Counted from the first letter of the stretch, positions 54,329-63,443 are shown. The stretch is 64,000 nucleotides of DNA from Rhizobium sp. C4 (GCF_021026315.1 NZ_JAJNCX010000002.1:62001-126000), one strand, 5' to 3'. The notes: generated from the letters alone by a model not told the origin. Program-made: numbers and translations.

Positions 54329-55603
54329 ATGAAATTCGTCTCCTATTGGCATGACACGGCACCGGCCTTTTCCGGTGCTGCGCAAGGCCCGGTCAGCGGG
54401 CATTATGATGTTGCCGTCATCGGCGCGGGCTTTACGGGTCTCGCGGCGGCGCGGCAGCTGGCGCGAGCGGGGGCGAAGGTCGTCGTGCTGGAGGCCGAGC
54501 GCGTCGGCTTCGGCGCGTCGGGCCGCAATGGCGGCCATCTCAACAATGGTCTGGCACATAGCTATCTCGGCGCGAAAGCCGAGCTTGGCAAGGAGCGCGC
54601 GATTGCGCTCTATCATGCGCTGGACGATTCCATCGATACGATCGAGGCGCTGATTGCCGAAGAAGGCATCGACTGCAGTTTCCGCCGCTCCGGCAAGCTG
54701 AAGCTTGCCTCCAAGCCGAAGCATTTCGAGGCCATTGCCCGCAATTTCGAGGCGCTTCACCAGGAATGCGATCCCGATACGGCGCTTCTCTCGCCGGAAG
54801 AGCTGACGCGCGAAGTCGGCTCGCCCTTCCATGGCGCGATGCTGTCGAAGAAGAGCGCCATGATGCATATGGGCCGCTATGTCGTCGGCCTGGCCGAGGC
54901 CGCCGCGCGCCATGGCGCGACGATTTTCGAAGGCACGACCGTTACCGAGCATCGCGAGACCAACGGTGTTCACTCGGTGCAAACATCGAGCGGCACCGTC
55001 ACCGCCACCAATGTGATCGTGGCGACCGGGGCCTATACGACGAAGAATTTCAGCTGGTTCCGCCGCCGCATCATCGCGGTGGGCAGTTTCCTCATTGCCA
55101 CGCGGCCGCTGACGGAAACGGAAGTGCAGGCGGTGATGCCCGGCAACCGCACCTGCGTCAACACGATGAATATCGGCAATTACTGGCGGCTTGCGCCCGA
55201 CAATCGCCTGATCTTCGGTGGACGCGCCCGTTTCTCGGCCACATCCGACCAGCGTTCGGACGAAAAGAGCGGCGCGATCCTGCGCGAAAGCATGGAGCGC
55301 ATCTTCCCGCAATTGAAGGGCGTCGATATCGATTATTGCTGGGGCGGCCTCGTCGACATGACGGCCGATCGCTATCCGCGCGCCGGCTTCCATGACGGGC
55401 TCTGGTACGCCATGGGCTATTCCGGCCATGGCGCGCAGCTCTCCACCCATCTCGGCATGATGATCGCCGACGCCATCCTCGGCCGCACCGACCGCAACCC
55501 GATGCGCGACTACCCCTGGCCCGCAGTGCCTGGCCATTTCGGCAAGCCCTGGTTCCTGCCGCTGGTGGGGCAGTATTACAAGATGCTCGACAGGTTTCAG
55601 TGA
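54329..55603 (+). CDS. FAD amine oxidase, PuuB-like (gamma-glutamylputrescine oxidase family)
   Basis: A 424-residue DAO-fold flavoprotein. The FAD motif is VAVIGAGFTGLAAARQLA, with the PuuB-type segments RVGFGASGRNGGHLNNGLAHSYLG split over two positions and GYSGHGAQLSTHLG at the C-terminus. An N-terminal SYWHDTAP is also typical of PuuB relatives. Start may be ATG 54329 or GTG 54320. Such enzymes oxidise N-acylated amines to aldehydes with H2O2 release. Two aldehyde dehydrogenases are encoded on the opposite strand beyond the terminator. Confidence 0.88.
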   Translation: MKFVSYWHDTAPAFSGAAQGPVSGHYDVAVIGAGFTGLAAARQLARAGAKVVVLEAERVGFGASGRNGGHLNNGLAHSYLGAKAELGKERAIALYHALDDSIDTIEALIAEEGIDCSFRRSGKLKLASKPKHFEAIARNFEALHQECDPDTALLSPEELTREVGSPFHGAMLSKKSAMMHMGRYVVGLAEAAARHGATIFEGTTVTEHRETNGVHSVQTSSGTVTATNVIVATGAYTTKNFSWFRRRIIAVGSFLIATRPLTETEVQAVMPGNRTCVNTMNIGNYWRLAPDNRLIFGGRARFSATSDQRSDEKSGAILRESMERIFPQLKGVDIDYCWGGLVDMTADRYPRAGFHDGLWYAMGYSGHGAQLSTHLGMMIADAILGRTDRNPMRDYPWPAVPGHFGKPWFLPLVGQYYKMLDRFQ

Positions 55604-55623
55604 CACGCCTCCCAAGGTAAACA

Positions 55624-55662
55624 GAAGGCGCGGATTGGAAACGATCCGCGCCTTCTTCTTTT
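55624..55662 (+). terminator. Intrinsic terminator after the FAD oxidase gene
   Basis: GAAGGCGCGGAT (55624-55635) pairs perfectly with ATCCGCGCCTTC (55644-55655) and is followed by TTCTTTT. It stands between convergent genes and ends the HAD-oxidase transcript; it may act weakly for the opposite operon. Confidence 0.9.
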
Positions 55663-55711
55663 CATGAGATCGAATGCAGAGGGCAGCCTTTCGACCGCCC
55701 TTTGCATGTTC

Positions 55712-57169
55712 TCAGGCGAGCCCACCCATGTGGAAGCTCTTCGTTTCCAGATATTCCTCGACGCCCATCTGCGCGCCCTCGCGGCCGAGGCCGGATTGCT
55801 TGACGCCGCCGAAGGGGGCGACTTCCATCGAGATGAGGCCGGTGTTCAGCGCGACCATGCCGAATTCCAGCGCTTCGCCGACGCGCCAGGCGCGTTTCAT
55901 GTTCTCCGTGTAGAAATAGGAGGCGAGGCCGAAGGGCGTGCCATTGGCGATGGCGATGGCCTCTTCTTCCGTTTCGAAGCGGAAGAGTGGGGCGACGGGG
56001 CCGAAGGTTTCTTCGGTGGCAAGCTCCATCTCGGTCGTCGCACCCGTCAGCACGATCGGGGCCGTATATTGGTGGCCGTTCGGCATGGCGGGCGTTTCGG
56101 TGATGATCTTCGCACCCTTCGACAGCGCGTCGGCCACGTGGCGTTCGATCTTGTCGATGGCGGCGGCGTTGATCATCGGGCCGATGGTGACGCCGGCTTC
56201 CGTGCCGGGGCCGACCTTCATCGCGTCAACGCGGGCCTTCAACTTGGCGGCGAATGTATCGTAGACGCCGGACTGCACGAGAATGCGGTTGGCGCAGACG
56301 CAGGTCTGGCCGCCATTGCGGAACTTAGATGCAAGCGCGCCTTCAATGGCAAGGTCGAGATCGGCGTCATCGAAGACGATGAAGGGCGCATTGCCGCCAA
56401 GCTCCAGGCTCAGCCGTTTCACGCTGTCGGCAGCCCCACGCATCAGCAGCGAGCCAACGCGGGTCGAGCCAGTGAAGGAGATCTTGCGGACGGTCTCGTT
56501 GGCCATCAGCTCGTTGCCGATCTCGGTCGGCATGCCGGTGACGATATTGATGACACCAGCCGGAATGCCGGCACGTTCGGCAAGTACGCCGAGAGCCAGC
56601 GCCGAATAGGGCGTGAATTCGGAGGGCTTGATGACAACCGTGCAGCCGGCGGCAAGTGCCGGGGCCACCTTGCGGGTGATCATCGCATTGGGGAAGTTCC
56701 ATGGCGTGATGATGCCGCAGACACCGACCGGTTCCTTCAGGACGATGATGCGGCGGTCGCGCGTGGGCGCGGGGATGGTGTGGCCGTTGATGCGGCGGGC
56801 TTCCTCTGCAAACCATTTGACGAAGGAGGCGCCATAGCGGATTTCGCCGCGCGCCTCGTCCAGCGGCTTGCCCTGTTCCGAGGTCAGGATCAGCGCCAGA
56901 TCCTCAAGGTTTTCGATCATCAGACCGAACCACTTTTCGATGAGCTGCCCGCGCTCGGCATTCGTTTTCGCCTTCCAGATCTTGAAGGCGGCTTCGGCGG
57001 CGACAATCGCGGCGCGTGTCTCGTCACCGCCCATGTCGGGAACGGTGCCCATGACGGCCTGCGTTGCCGGATCGATGACATCGACCGTCTTGCCCGAGCG
57101 GGCGGCGACCCATTCGCCATTGATGAGGCCGGCCTGACGCAGCAGGCTCTTGTCCTTGAGGTTCAGCAT
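55712..57169 (-). CDS. gabD: NAD(P)-dependent succinate-semialdehyde dehydrogenase
   Basis: A 485-residue aldehyde dehydrogenase of the GabD group. It has GVCGIITPWNFPNAMITRK, the catalytic Glu in LELGGNAPFIVFDDAD and catalytic Cys in NGGQTCVCANRI (two Cys, as in E. coli GabD). EYLETKSFHMGGL forms the end. The ATG at 57169 (MLNLKDKSLL) is preferred over 57223. In context it would oxidise succinate semialdehyde or glutarate semialdehyde made by the aminotransferase. Last gene of the six-gene minus operon starting at 62318. Confidence 0.9.
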   Translation of the reverse strand: MLNLKDKSLLRQAGLINGEWVAARSGKTVDVIDPATQAVMGTVPDMGGDETRAAIVAAEAAFKIWKAKTNAERGQLIEKWFGLMIENLEDLALILTSEQGKPLDEARGEIRYGASFVKWFAEEARRINGHTIPAPTRDRRIIVLKEPVGVCGIITPWNFPNAMITRKVAPALAAGCTVVIKPSEFTPYSALALGVLAERAGIPAGVINIVTGMPTEIGNELMANETVRKISFTGSTRVGSLLMRGAADSVKRLSLELGGNAPFIVFDDADLDLAIEGALASKFRNGGQTCVCANRILVQSGVYDTFAAKLKARVDAMKVGPGTEAGVTIGPMINAAAIDKIERHVADALSKGAKIITETPAMPNGHQYTAPIVLTGATTEMELATEETFGPVAPLFRFETEEEAIAIANGTPFGLASYFYTENMKRAWRVGEALEFGMVALNTGLISMEVAPFGGVKQSGLGREGAQMGVEEYLETKSFHMGGLA

Positions 57170-57173
57170 GGAA

Positions 57174-58229
57174 TTATCCTTCAGAAGAACTGATTGCATT
57201 GATGACCGCTGCCGTAATCGCATCGGTCGAGTCCTTGCCCGGCACGGTGCCGATGCCTTGCGCGGTGACGGTTGAAAGCGCGGTCATGAGGCGGGCGGCG
57301 GCATCCGTTTCGCCCAGATGTTCCAGCATCATCGCGCCGGACCAGATGGCTGCCATGGGGTTGGCGATGCCCTTTCCGGCAATGTCCGGGGCCGAGCCGT
57401 GGACGGGCTCGAACATGGAGGGGGCGGAGCGGTCGGGATTGATATTGGCGGAGGCCGCGAAGCCGAGGCCGCCCTGGATGGCGGCGCCCAGATCGGTCAG
57501 GATATCGCCGAAGAGGTTGGAGGCGACGATGACGTCGAGGCTTTCCGGCGCCATGACCATGCGGGCGGCGAGCGCATCGACATGATAGCTCGTGACCTCG
57601 ACATCCGGATATTCGGCTGCCAGCGTCTTGGTGATCTCGTCCCAGAAGACCATGGAATATTTCTGCGCGTTGGACTTCGTCACGGAGGCAAGCTTGCCGC
57701 GCCGCGCGCGCGCCTGTTCGAAGCCGAAGCGGATGATGCGCTCGACACCCTTGCGGGTGAAGATCGAGGTTTCGACGGCGACTTCATTGTCCATGCCCTG
57801 ATGGACACGCCCGCCGGCGCCTGAATATTCGCCTTCCGTATTCTCGCGGATGCAGAGAATGTCGAAGCCTTCCGCCTTCAACGGACCCTGCACGCCCGGC
57901 AAAAGCCGGTGCGGGCGGATATTGGCATATTGGACGAAGGCCTTGCGGATCGGCAGCAGAAGCCCGTGCAGCGAAACGGAATCCGGCACTTCCGCCGGCC
58001 AGCCGACCGCGCCGAGAAGGATGGCGTCGAAGGCGCGCAGCGTCTCGATGCCGTCTTCCGGCATCATCCGGCCGGTCTCCTTGTAAAAGGCGCAGGACCA
58101 CGGGAATTCCGTACCTTCCAGCCCGAAGCCGGAGCTTTTGGCAACGGTTTGCAGCACGGCCCAGGCGGCGTCGGTGACGTCGCGGCCGATGCCGTCGCCG
58201 GGGATCAATGCGATCTTGTGGATTTTCAT
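57174..58229 (-). CDS. Tartrate/D-malate/isopropylmalate-type dehydrogenase
   Basis: A 351-residue beta-decarboxylating dehydrogenase of the TtuC/DmlA/LeuB family: IALIPGDGIGRDV at the N-terminus, LRPENTEGEYSGAGG-type loop as CIRENTEGEYSGAGGR, SVTKSNAQKYSMVFWDEI and NLFGDILTDLGAAIQGGLG. LHGLLLPIRKAFVQYANIRP is the tartrate-dehydrogenase-like version. The ATG at 58229 is fixed by the KIALIPGDG start. It starts 13 bases after the aldehyde dehydrogenase stop. The substrate could be a hydroxy-dicarboxylate formed in the pathway; not determined. Confidence 0.88.
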   Translation of the reverse strand: MKIHKIALIPGDGIGRDVTDAAWAVLQTVAKSSGFGLEGTEFPWSCAFYKETGRMMPEDGIETLRAFDAILLGAVGWPAEVPDSVSLHGLLLPIRKAFVQYANIRPHRLLPGVQGPLKAEGFDILCIRENTEGEYSGAGGRVHQGMDNEVAVETSIFTRKGVERIIRFGFEQARARRGKLASVTKSNAQKYSMVFWDEITKTLAAEYPDVEVTSYHVDALAARMVMAPESLDVIVASNLFGDILTDLGAAIQGGLGFAASANINPDRSAPSMFEPVHGSAPDIAGKGIANPMAAIWSGAMMLEHLGETDAAARLMTALSTVTAQGIGTVPGKDSTDAITAAVINAISSSEG

Positions 58230-58242
58230 GGCTGTGGCTTCC

Positions 58243-59706
58243 TTAGAGGCTGATGAGAACACTCTTGCTCTTGCGATTGGCCTCATAGGCCTCGCGGCCG
58301 AGATCCTTGCCGATGCCGGAGCGCTTGTAGCCGCCGGTCGGCAGGATATGGTCGCGCGAGCGGCTGTAGCGGTTGACCCAGACCGTGCCGGCCTCCAGCG
58401 CACGGGCAAAACGCAGCGTGCGCGAGAGGTCCGAGGTGAAGAGGCCGGAGGCAAGGCCGTAGACCGGGTGGGCGGAGAGGGCGAGCGCCTCCTCTTCCGT
58501 CTCGAAGGTTTGCACGGTCAGCACCGGCCCGAAGATTTCCTCGACAATGGCCGGATTGTCCTGCGCCACGCCACCGATCAGCGTCGGCTCGTAGAAATAG
58601 CCGACCCCTTCCATGCTGTTTCCGCCCGTCAGGCATTCGCCGCCAGCGGCTTTTGCCGCGTCGACGATGCTGGCAATGCGGCCGCGCTGGCGATCGGAAA
58701 TGATCGGCGAATATTGGGTCGCGGCATCCCAGGTCGGACCGGGGCGGGCGGTTTGCATCCGCGCGATGATCGCGGCGATGAGTTGGTCGGCGACGGATTT
58801 CTCCACGATCAACCGCGTGCCGGCCACACAGGCCTGGCCGGCATTGAAGATCACGCTGCCGGCAATGGCCGCCGCCGCCTTGTCGATATCGGCATCGGCG
58901 AAGACGAGTTGCGGGCTCTTGCCGCCCAGTTCCAGCGTCATCGGCTTGACGCCGGTGCGGGCGATATTTTCCATGATGGCGGAGCCGGCGCGGGTCGAGC
59001 CCGTGAAGCTTACCTTGGCGATGTCGGTGTGACCCGTCAGCGCATTGCCGGTCGTCGGGCCATCGCCGAGGACGACATTGATCAGGCCTGCCGGGATGCC
59101 GGCCTTGATGGCCAGTTGCGCCATGTAGACGGTCGAGAAGGGCGTCATTTCGGACGGCTTGATGACGACGGCATTGCCGGCGGCGAGCGCCGGCCCAAGC
59201 TTCCAGCCGGCCATAGAAATGGGAAAGTTCCACGGCGTGATGGCGCCGACGACGCCATAGGGCTCGCTGATGGTCATGCCGAAGGTCTGGTCGTCGGTCG
59301 GCACGACATCGCTGCCTTCCTTGTCGGCAAATTCGGCAAAGAAGCGGATCTGCTCGGCCGTGACGGCGATATCGCCGGCAACAAGCTGGCCGACGGGGCG
59401 GGTGGAGGATAGCGCCTCGATCTTCGCCAGCGTCTCGGCCTCAGCCTCGATGAGGTCGGCCCAGGCCTGCAGGGCCTTGGTGCGCTCGCGCGGGCGGACA
59501 CCGCCCCAGTTGCTGGACTTCAGCGCCGCCTTGGCGTTCTCGATGGCGTGGTTCACCAGTTCGGCACCGGCGACCGGGCAGTGCGCATAGGCCTTGCCGT
59601 CGGAGGGGCGATGCATGTCGAGCCCGTCCGAAGCTTCAATCAGCGTGCCGCCGATGAAATGGCCGATCGGCAGGGCAAGCGTGTCGGGGTTGAAGCTCAG
59701 GCTCAT
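58243..59706 (-). CDS. Aldehyde dehydrogenase (PuuC-like)
   Basis: A 487-residue NAD(P)-dependent aldehyde dehydrogenase. It has GVVGAITPWNFPISMAGWK, catalytic Glu in LELGGKSPQLVFADAD and catalytic Cys in NAGQACVAGTRL. The C-terminal WVNRYSRSRDHILPTGGYKRSG is of the PuuC/betaine-aldehyde type. The ATG at 59706 (MSLSFNPDTL) is the first sensible start. In context it would oxidise the aldehyde made by the FAD amine oxidase. A GGCAG-type palindrome lies 108 bases upstream. Confidence 0.92.
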   Translation of the reverse strand: MSLSFNPDTLALPIGHFIGGTLIEASDGLDMHRPSDGKAYAHCPVAGAELVNHAIENAKAALKSSNWGGVRPRERTKALQAWADLIEAEAETLAKIEALSSTRPVGQLVAGDIAVTAEQIRFFAEFADKEGSDVVPTDDQTFGMTISEPYGVVGAITPWNFPISMAGWKLGPALAAGNAVVIKPSEMTPFSTVYMAQLAIKAGIPAGLINVVLGDGPTTGNALTGHTDIAKVSFTGSTRAGSAIMENIARTGVKPMTLELGGKSPQLVFADADIDKAAAAIAGSVIFNAGQACVAGTRLIVEKSVADQLIAAIIARMQTARPGPTWDAATQYSPIISDRQRGRIASIVDAAKAAGGECLTGGNSMEGVGYFYEPTLIGGVAQDNPAIVEEIFGPVLTVQTFETEEEALALSAHPVYGLASGLFTSDLSRTLRFARALEAGTVWVNRYSRSRDHILPTGGYKRSGIGKDLGREAYEANRKSKSVLISL

Positions 59707-59813
59707 GGCGGCAGGTTCCTTCTCGGTCTTTGAAAGGAGACTAGCCGGAACTGCCGAGCAGGAATGGTTGCGTCTGCCATCGCTGCCCGACGTTTCTTGC
59801 GTTTTAGGGGTGG

Positions 59814-59836
59814 GCGGCAGACAAATCTTTTGCCGC
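59814..59836. promoter_or_regulatory. GCGGCA/TGCCGC palindrome upstream of the aldehyde dehydrogenase
   Basis: GCGGCA and TGCCGC are perfect arms around GACAAATCTTT. It is in the 168-base gap after the cupin gene and resembles the other GGCAG-plus-AT-core sites in this locus, so it may be an internal Lrp-controlled promoter region. Confidence 0.45.
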
Positions 59837-59874
59837 GCCGCCACGCCTTGGCATTGACCGGAAGGTGTCTTGCG

Positions 59875-60228
59875 TCAGTTGACGACGACGTAGATCTTGC
59901 GAACGGTCTCGATCGTCTTCCAGACGCCGACAAAGCCCGGCTTCATGACAAAGCTGTCGCCGGTCTTGTAGATGACCGGTTCGCCGCCATCGGGGGTGAT
60001 TTCGACCACGCCCGAGAGGATATGGCAGAATTCGAAGACTTCGCCCTTGATCGATTTTGTTTCGCCGGGTGTTGCTTCCCAGACGCCGGAGAGCACCTTG
60101 CCATCCTTGGCCTCGTCCATTGCCCAGGTCTTGAAGGTGGGCGTGCCGGCAATCAGCCGTTCCGGCAGCGGGCCGGATTCGCGCGGCGTGGACGTCGGGT
60201 TCGGGTCGAGGGTTTTCAAGAGAGACAT
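59875..60228 (-). CDS. Cupin-domain protein, DUF861 type
   Basis: A 117-residue single-domain cupin: LSGVWEATPGETKSIKGEVFEFCHILSGVVEI and GDSFVMKPGFVGVWKTIETVRKIYVVV are typical of the small (S)-ureidoglycine aminohydrolase-like DUF861 cupins often found in amine and amino-acid catabolic operons. AAAGGAATGAC precedes the ATG at 60228. A catalytic role is unproven; only Glu and one His of the classical metal set are evident. Confidence 0.85.
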   Translation of the reverse strand: MSLLKTLDPNPTSTPRESGPLPERLIAGTPTFKTWAMDEAKDGKVLSGVWEATPGETKSIKGEVFEFCHILSGVVEITPDGGEPVIYKTGDSFVMKPGFVGVWKTIETVRKIYVVVN

Positions 60229-60256
60229 GTCATTCCTTTCAAGATGTTGGTGCAGT

Positions 60257-61180
60257 TCAATAGCCACGCGCCCGGTCGACAAGGCCGATCGGCTCCTGTC
60301 CGGCGAGATGAAGCTTGATGTTTTCGATGACGGCACGCGCAGCACTTTGCGGCTGCGTGACGCTGGCGATATGCGGGGTGAGTATGATCTTCGGATGTGT
60401 CCAGAAGGCGTGATCGGCCGGCAGTGGCTCCGGCTCGGTGACGTCGATCATCGCAGCAGAGAGCTGCCCGCTTTCAAGTGCCTCCAGCAGGGCGGCCTCA
60501 TCCAGCTGCGGGCCGCGTCCGACATGGACGAGGGCGGCGCCCTGCGGCAGTTTGGCGAAGAGGTCGGCATTGAGAAATCCGCGCGTCTCCGGCGTCAGCG
60601 GCAGCAGGCAGACAAGGATGTCTGTTTCCGACAAGAGCGCCTCAAGCCCGGCCTCGCCGTGACGGCAGGTGACGCCGTCGATGGCGCGCGGGCTGCGGCT
60701 CCAGCCGGCAAGCGGAAAGCCGAGCGGCTTCAACCGTTCCAGAACCGCCTGTGCCAGCATGCCGAGGCCGAGAATGCCGATGCGTCGGTCTTCCGCCTGC
60801 ATCTGCGGCAGGGGCGACCAGACGCCCTGCCGCTGCTGCGCAAGATAGGCCGGGAGATTGCGGTGGAGCGCAAGGGCTGCCAGCAGCACATATTCCTGCA
60901 TCATCCGCACGATCCCGTCCTCGACCATGCGCACCACCTTCACATGGTCCGGAACGGCTGCGAGATTGAGCTGGTCGACACCGGCCCCGATGGAAAAGAG
61001 GATTTCGAGATTGCGATAGCGCGCGAGATCGGTGGGCGCTGTCCAGGTGATCAAGTAGCGCACCGCATCCGGATCGACCTGTGCTGCATCCATGTGAAAG
61101 GGCAGGTCCGGCAGCGCCTTGGCGAAAGCGTCGGCGAAGATCGCGCCGCGCCTGGCATCAGAGTTGAAGAGAAAGGTCAT
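60257..61180 (-). CDS. D-2-hydroxyacid dehydrogenase, GhrA-like
   Basis: A 307-residue NAD(P)-dependent dehydrogenase: Rossmann motif [17 protein letters not shown], catalytic Arg/Glu/His set in [25 protein letters not shown] and LTPHIASVT. It belongs to the glyoxylate/hydroxypyruvate reductase A group. In context it may reduce a 2-keto acid by-product of the pathway. The ATG at 61180 ([10 protein letters not shown]) starts 13 bases after the ArgE-like stop. Confidence 0.9.
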   Translation of the reverse strand: MTFLFNSDARRGAIFADAFAKALPDLPFHMDAAQVDPDAVRYLITWTAPTDLARYRNLEILFSIGAGVDQLNLAAVPDHVKVVRMVEDGIVRMMQEYVLLAALALHRNLPAYLAQQRQGVWSPLPQMQAEDRRIGILGLGMLAQAVLERLKPLGFPLAGWSRSPRAIDGVTCRHGEAGLEALLSETDILVCLLPLTPETRGFLNADLFAKLPQGAALVHVGRGPQLDEAALLEALESGQLSAAMIDVTEPEPLPADHAFWTHPKIILTPHIASVTQPQSAARAVIENIKLHLAGQEPIGLVDRARGY

Positions 61181-61193
61181 CCTGCTTTTCCCG

Positions 61194-62318
61194 TCACGCC
61201 GTGCAGCGGTCGCCGAGCGCTTCGATGAAGCGCTGGCAGGCAAGGAGCTCGGTTTCGAGGATGAATTCGTCCGGCTTGTGGGCGCGACCGATATCGCCGG
61301 GGCCGCAGATCAGGGCATCGATGCCGGCGGCCTGATAGAGCCCGGCCTCCGTGCCGTAGCTCACGGCGTCGAGCGGCGTCTCTCCGCTCAGTTCCGCGAC
61401 GAGATGGGCGAGCGGGCTTTGTGGTGAAAGTGCCAGCGCCGGATAGGCGCTCATCTCTTCCCAGTCGACCTCGAAGCCCTCCGCGCGTAGCGCTTCGGCT
61501 CTCGTGCGGATCGGCGCGAGCAGATCACGGGGATTGACGCCCGAGATCGCGCGGGCTTCCAGCTCCAGCGTGCAGAGGTCGGGTATGATATTGATTGCCT
61601 TGCCGCCGGAAATCACGCCGGCCTGCAGCGACGAATAGGGGGGCTCGAAGGCCGCGTCGAAGGGGCCTTGCGTCAGCTTGGCTGCCTGTTCGATGGCGGC
61701 ATTGAGGACACTGGCCATCGCATGGATGGCATTGAGCCCGAGGTCCGGACGCGAGGAATGGCCGGCGCGGCCGCGCACGGTCACCCGCGCGGCTGCCTTG
61801 CCCTTGTGGGCGAGCACGGCGCGCATGTTGCTGGGCTCGCCGATCACTGCGCCGGCTGGCGGCGCGCAGAGGTCGGGCAGGCGGGCAAGCAGATGCGGCA
61901 CGCCGCGGCAGCCGGCCTCTTCGTCATAGGAAAAGGCGAGATGGATCGGCCGCGCAAGCTCCGCCTTCACCAGATGCGGCACGGCGGCGAGGGCTGCGGC
62001 GAGATAGCCCTTCATGTCGGTCGTGCCGCGCCCATAAAGCGCGTCGCCTTCACGCCGCAGGCGGAAGGGCGAGGTGGTCCATTCGCTCGCCGCGGCCGGA
62101 ACGACATCCATATGTCCGGAGAGGATATAGCCTGGGACCTCCGCGGGCCCGATTGTCGCGAAAAGATTGCTGCGGTCGCCTTCCGGCCCGGCAAGCACCG
62201 TCGCCGTGATGCCATGGTCCGCGAGATAGGCGCTGATCCAAGAGACGATCGCGCCGTTCGGCGTGCCGACCACGCTTTCAAAGGAAACCAGCTTTTCCAG
62301 AATTTCGGTCGCGTTCAT
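61194..62318 (-). CDS. argE: ArgE/DapE-family deacylase (acetylornithine deacetylase-like)
   Basis: A 374-residue M20-family metallo-hydrolase. It has [10 protein letters not shown] (metal His, Asp), [13 protein letters not shown] (bridging Asp) and [11 protein letters not shown] (Glu-Glu). [17 protein letters not shown] marks the dimerisation domain, and the last metal His falls in the C-terminal [10 protein letters not shown]. The annotation as N-acetylornithine deacetylase is the closest name, but the operon suggests it removes an acyl group from an N-acylated amino acid of the catabolic route. The ATG at 62318 follows GGGGAATTC. First gene of its operon. Confidence 0.9.
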   Translation of the reverse strand: MNATEILEKLVSFESVVGTPNGAIVSWISAYLADHGITATVLAGPEGDRSNLFATIGPAEVPGYILSGHMDVVPAAASEWTTSPFRLRREGDALYGRGTTDMKGYLAAALAAVPHLVKAELARPIHLAFSYDEEAGCRGVPHLLARLPDLCAPPAGAVIGEPSNMRAVLAHKGKAAARVTVRGRAGHSSRPDLGLNAIHAMASVLNAAIEQAAKLTQGPFDAAFEPPYSSLQAGVISGGKAINIIPDLCTLELEARAISGVNPRDLLAPIRTRAEALRAEGFEVDWEEMSAYPALALSPQSPLAHLVAELSGETPLDAVSYGTEAGLYQAAGIDALICGPGDIGRAHKPDEFILETELLACQRFIEALGDRCTA

Positions 62319-62354
62319 GAATTCCCCGGTGCGGCCTGCAGCCGTTTGTGACAT

Positions 62355-62463
62355 GGTTCGGCAGGTCTTCAGAATGGCCGTTTTCAGCGGGATTCCATGC
62401 CGAACCTGTGCTCGTTTCGGTCGAATGTTGTGTGGGATGTGAATTTTCAAGCAAATTCTGCGG
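62355..62463. promoter_or_regulatory. Inverted repeat and Lrp-like motif in the ArgE/GNAT divergent region
   Basis: The 222-base divergent gap contains GGTTCGGCA (62355-62363) and TGCCGAACC (62398-62406), perfect 9-bp arms 34 bases apart. It also contains GCAAATTCTGCGG (62451-62463), whose reverse strand CCGCAGAATTTGC resembles the other GCAG/AT-core motifs. Both are candidate regulator sites for the two divergent transcripts. Confidence 0.45.
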
Positions 62464-62540
62464 TAGCGCGGATTTATGATGGTTGTGCAGGCTTGCATGG
62501 TTGCATGCCGCGTTGTCTGAAATATTTCGAGGATTGATCG

Positions 62541-63443
62541 GTGGCCGAGACATTGATGCCGAGCGACAAACTCCAGATTGACGCCTTCGCGATGCAGATC
62601 GGCGATGTCGCGGAGGCGGATCTTGAGCAGCTTCACGCGTTGTCGATTTCAGTCGGCTGGCCGCATCGCGGCGCGGACTGGCAGTTCCTCCGTGAAGTCG
62701 GCAAGGGAGTCGTCGCCACTGACGAAATCGGCCGGATCATGAGCTCGGCCATGTGGTTTCGCCAGGCGCCGGAACTGGCGACGATCGGCATGGTCATCAC
62801 CTCGCCGCGCCTGCAGACGCAGGGCACCGGTCTCTGGCTGATGGAATATGCGCTGAAGGATCTTGAAGGCGTCAATCTGCGCCTGAATGCCACGCGTGCC
62901 GCCCAGCGGCTTTATCTCTCGCTCGGTTTCAAACCGGAAAAGACGGTCTATCAATGTCAGGGCGTCGTCACAGATGCTCCTGCGGTGCAGACAGTTGCTG
63001 GCGAGTTGCGGGCCCTGACAGATGGTGATCTCGCGGCGGCGATCGCTCTGGACGCGGCCGCCTTTGGTGTGGCGCGAGCCTCTCTCTTGGAAAAACTATT
63101 CCAGCATTCGCGTGGCTACGGTCTTTTCCGCGACGGCGCGTTGAAGGCCTTCGCACTCTGCCGCCGCTTCGGCCGGGGCCATGTCGTCGGCCCGATCGTA
63201 GCCTCCGGCGACGAGGACGCCATCGCCGTCGTATCTTCGCATATTCGCGATCATGAGGGACGGTTCCTGCGTCTCGACACGCATTTCGAAACGGGTGATT
63301 TCGCACTCCTCGTCGTGCGGAGCGGCCTTGCGGTCTTCGATACGGTGCTGACCATGTCGCTTGGCAAGTCACTGAATGACTTTGCCGCCGAAGGAAGCGA
63401 GCCGCCCGTGACCTATGGGCTCGTCAGCCAGACGCTGGGATAA
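62541..63443 (+). CDS. Tandem GNAT acetyltransferase, second paralogue
   Basis: A 300-residue protein from GTG 62541 (CGAGGATTGATCG upstream). The first GNAT domain (about 20-150) carries the acetyl-CoA loop region TSPRLQTQGTGLWLME and RLYLSLGFKPEK. The second, degenerate domain (about 155-290) carries RRFGRGHVVGPIVASG and FLRLDTHFETGDF. It matches the 52495-53334 protein along its whole length. It is divergent from the ArgE-like operon. Confidence 0.82.
   Translation: MAETLMPSDKLQIDAFAMQIGDVAEADLEQLHALSISVGWPHRGADWQFLREVGKGVVATDEIGRIMSSAMWFRQAPELATIGMVITSPRLQTQGTGLWLMEYALKDLEGVNLRLNATRAAQRLYLSLGFKPEKTVYQCQGVVTDAPAVQTVAGELRALTDGDLAAAIALDAAAFGVARASLLEKLFQHSRGYGLFRDGALKAFALCRRFGRGHVVGPIVASGDEDAIAVVSSHIRDHEGRFLRLDTHFETGDFALLVVRSGLAVFDTVLTMSLGKSLNDFAAEGSEPPVTYGLVSQTLG

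Noticed and set aside
53612-55615. Open frame of 667 codons on the minus strand
   Set aside because: It is exactly antisense to the HAD and PuuB-like genes, which have clear motifs. Its His/Arg/Asp-rich translation is the usual mirror of GC-rich coding sequence and matches no family.
55664-57193. 509-codon plus-strand frame opposite gabD
   Set aside because: Antisense to a complete aldehyde dehydrogenase with catalytic Glu and Cys; translation is Asp/Gly/His-rich without motif.
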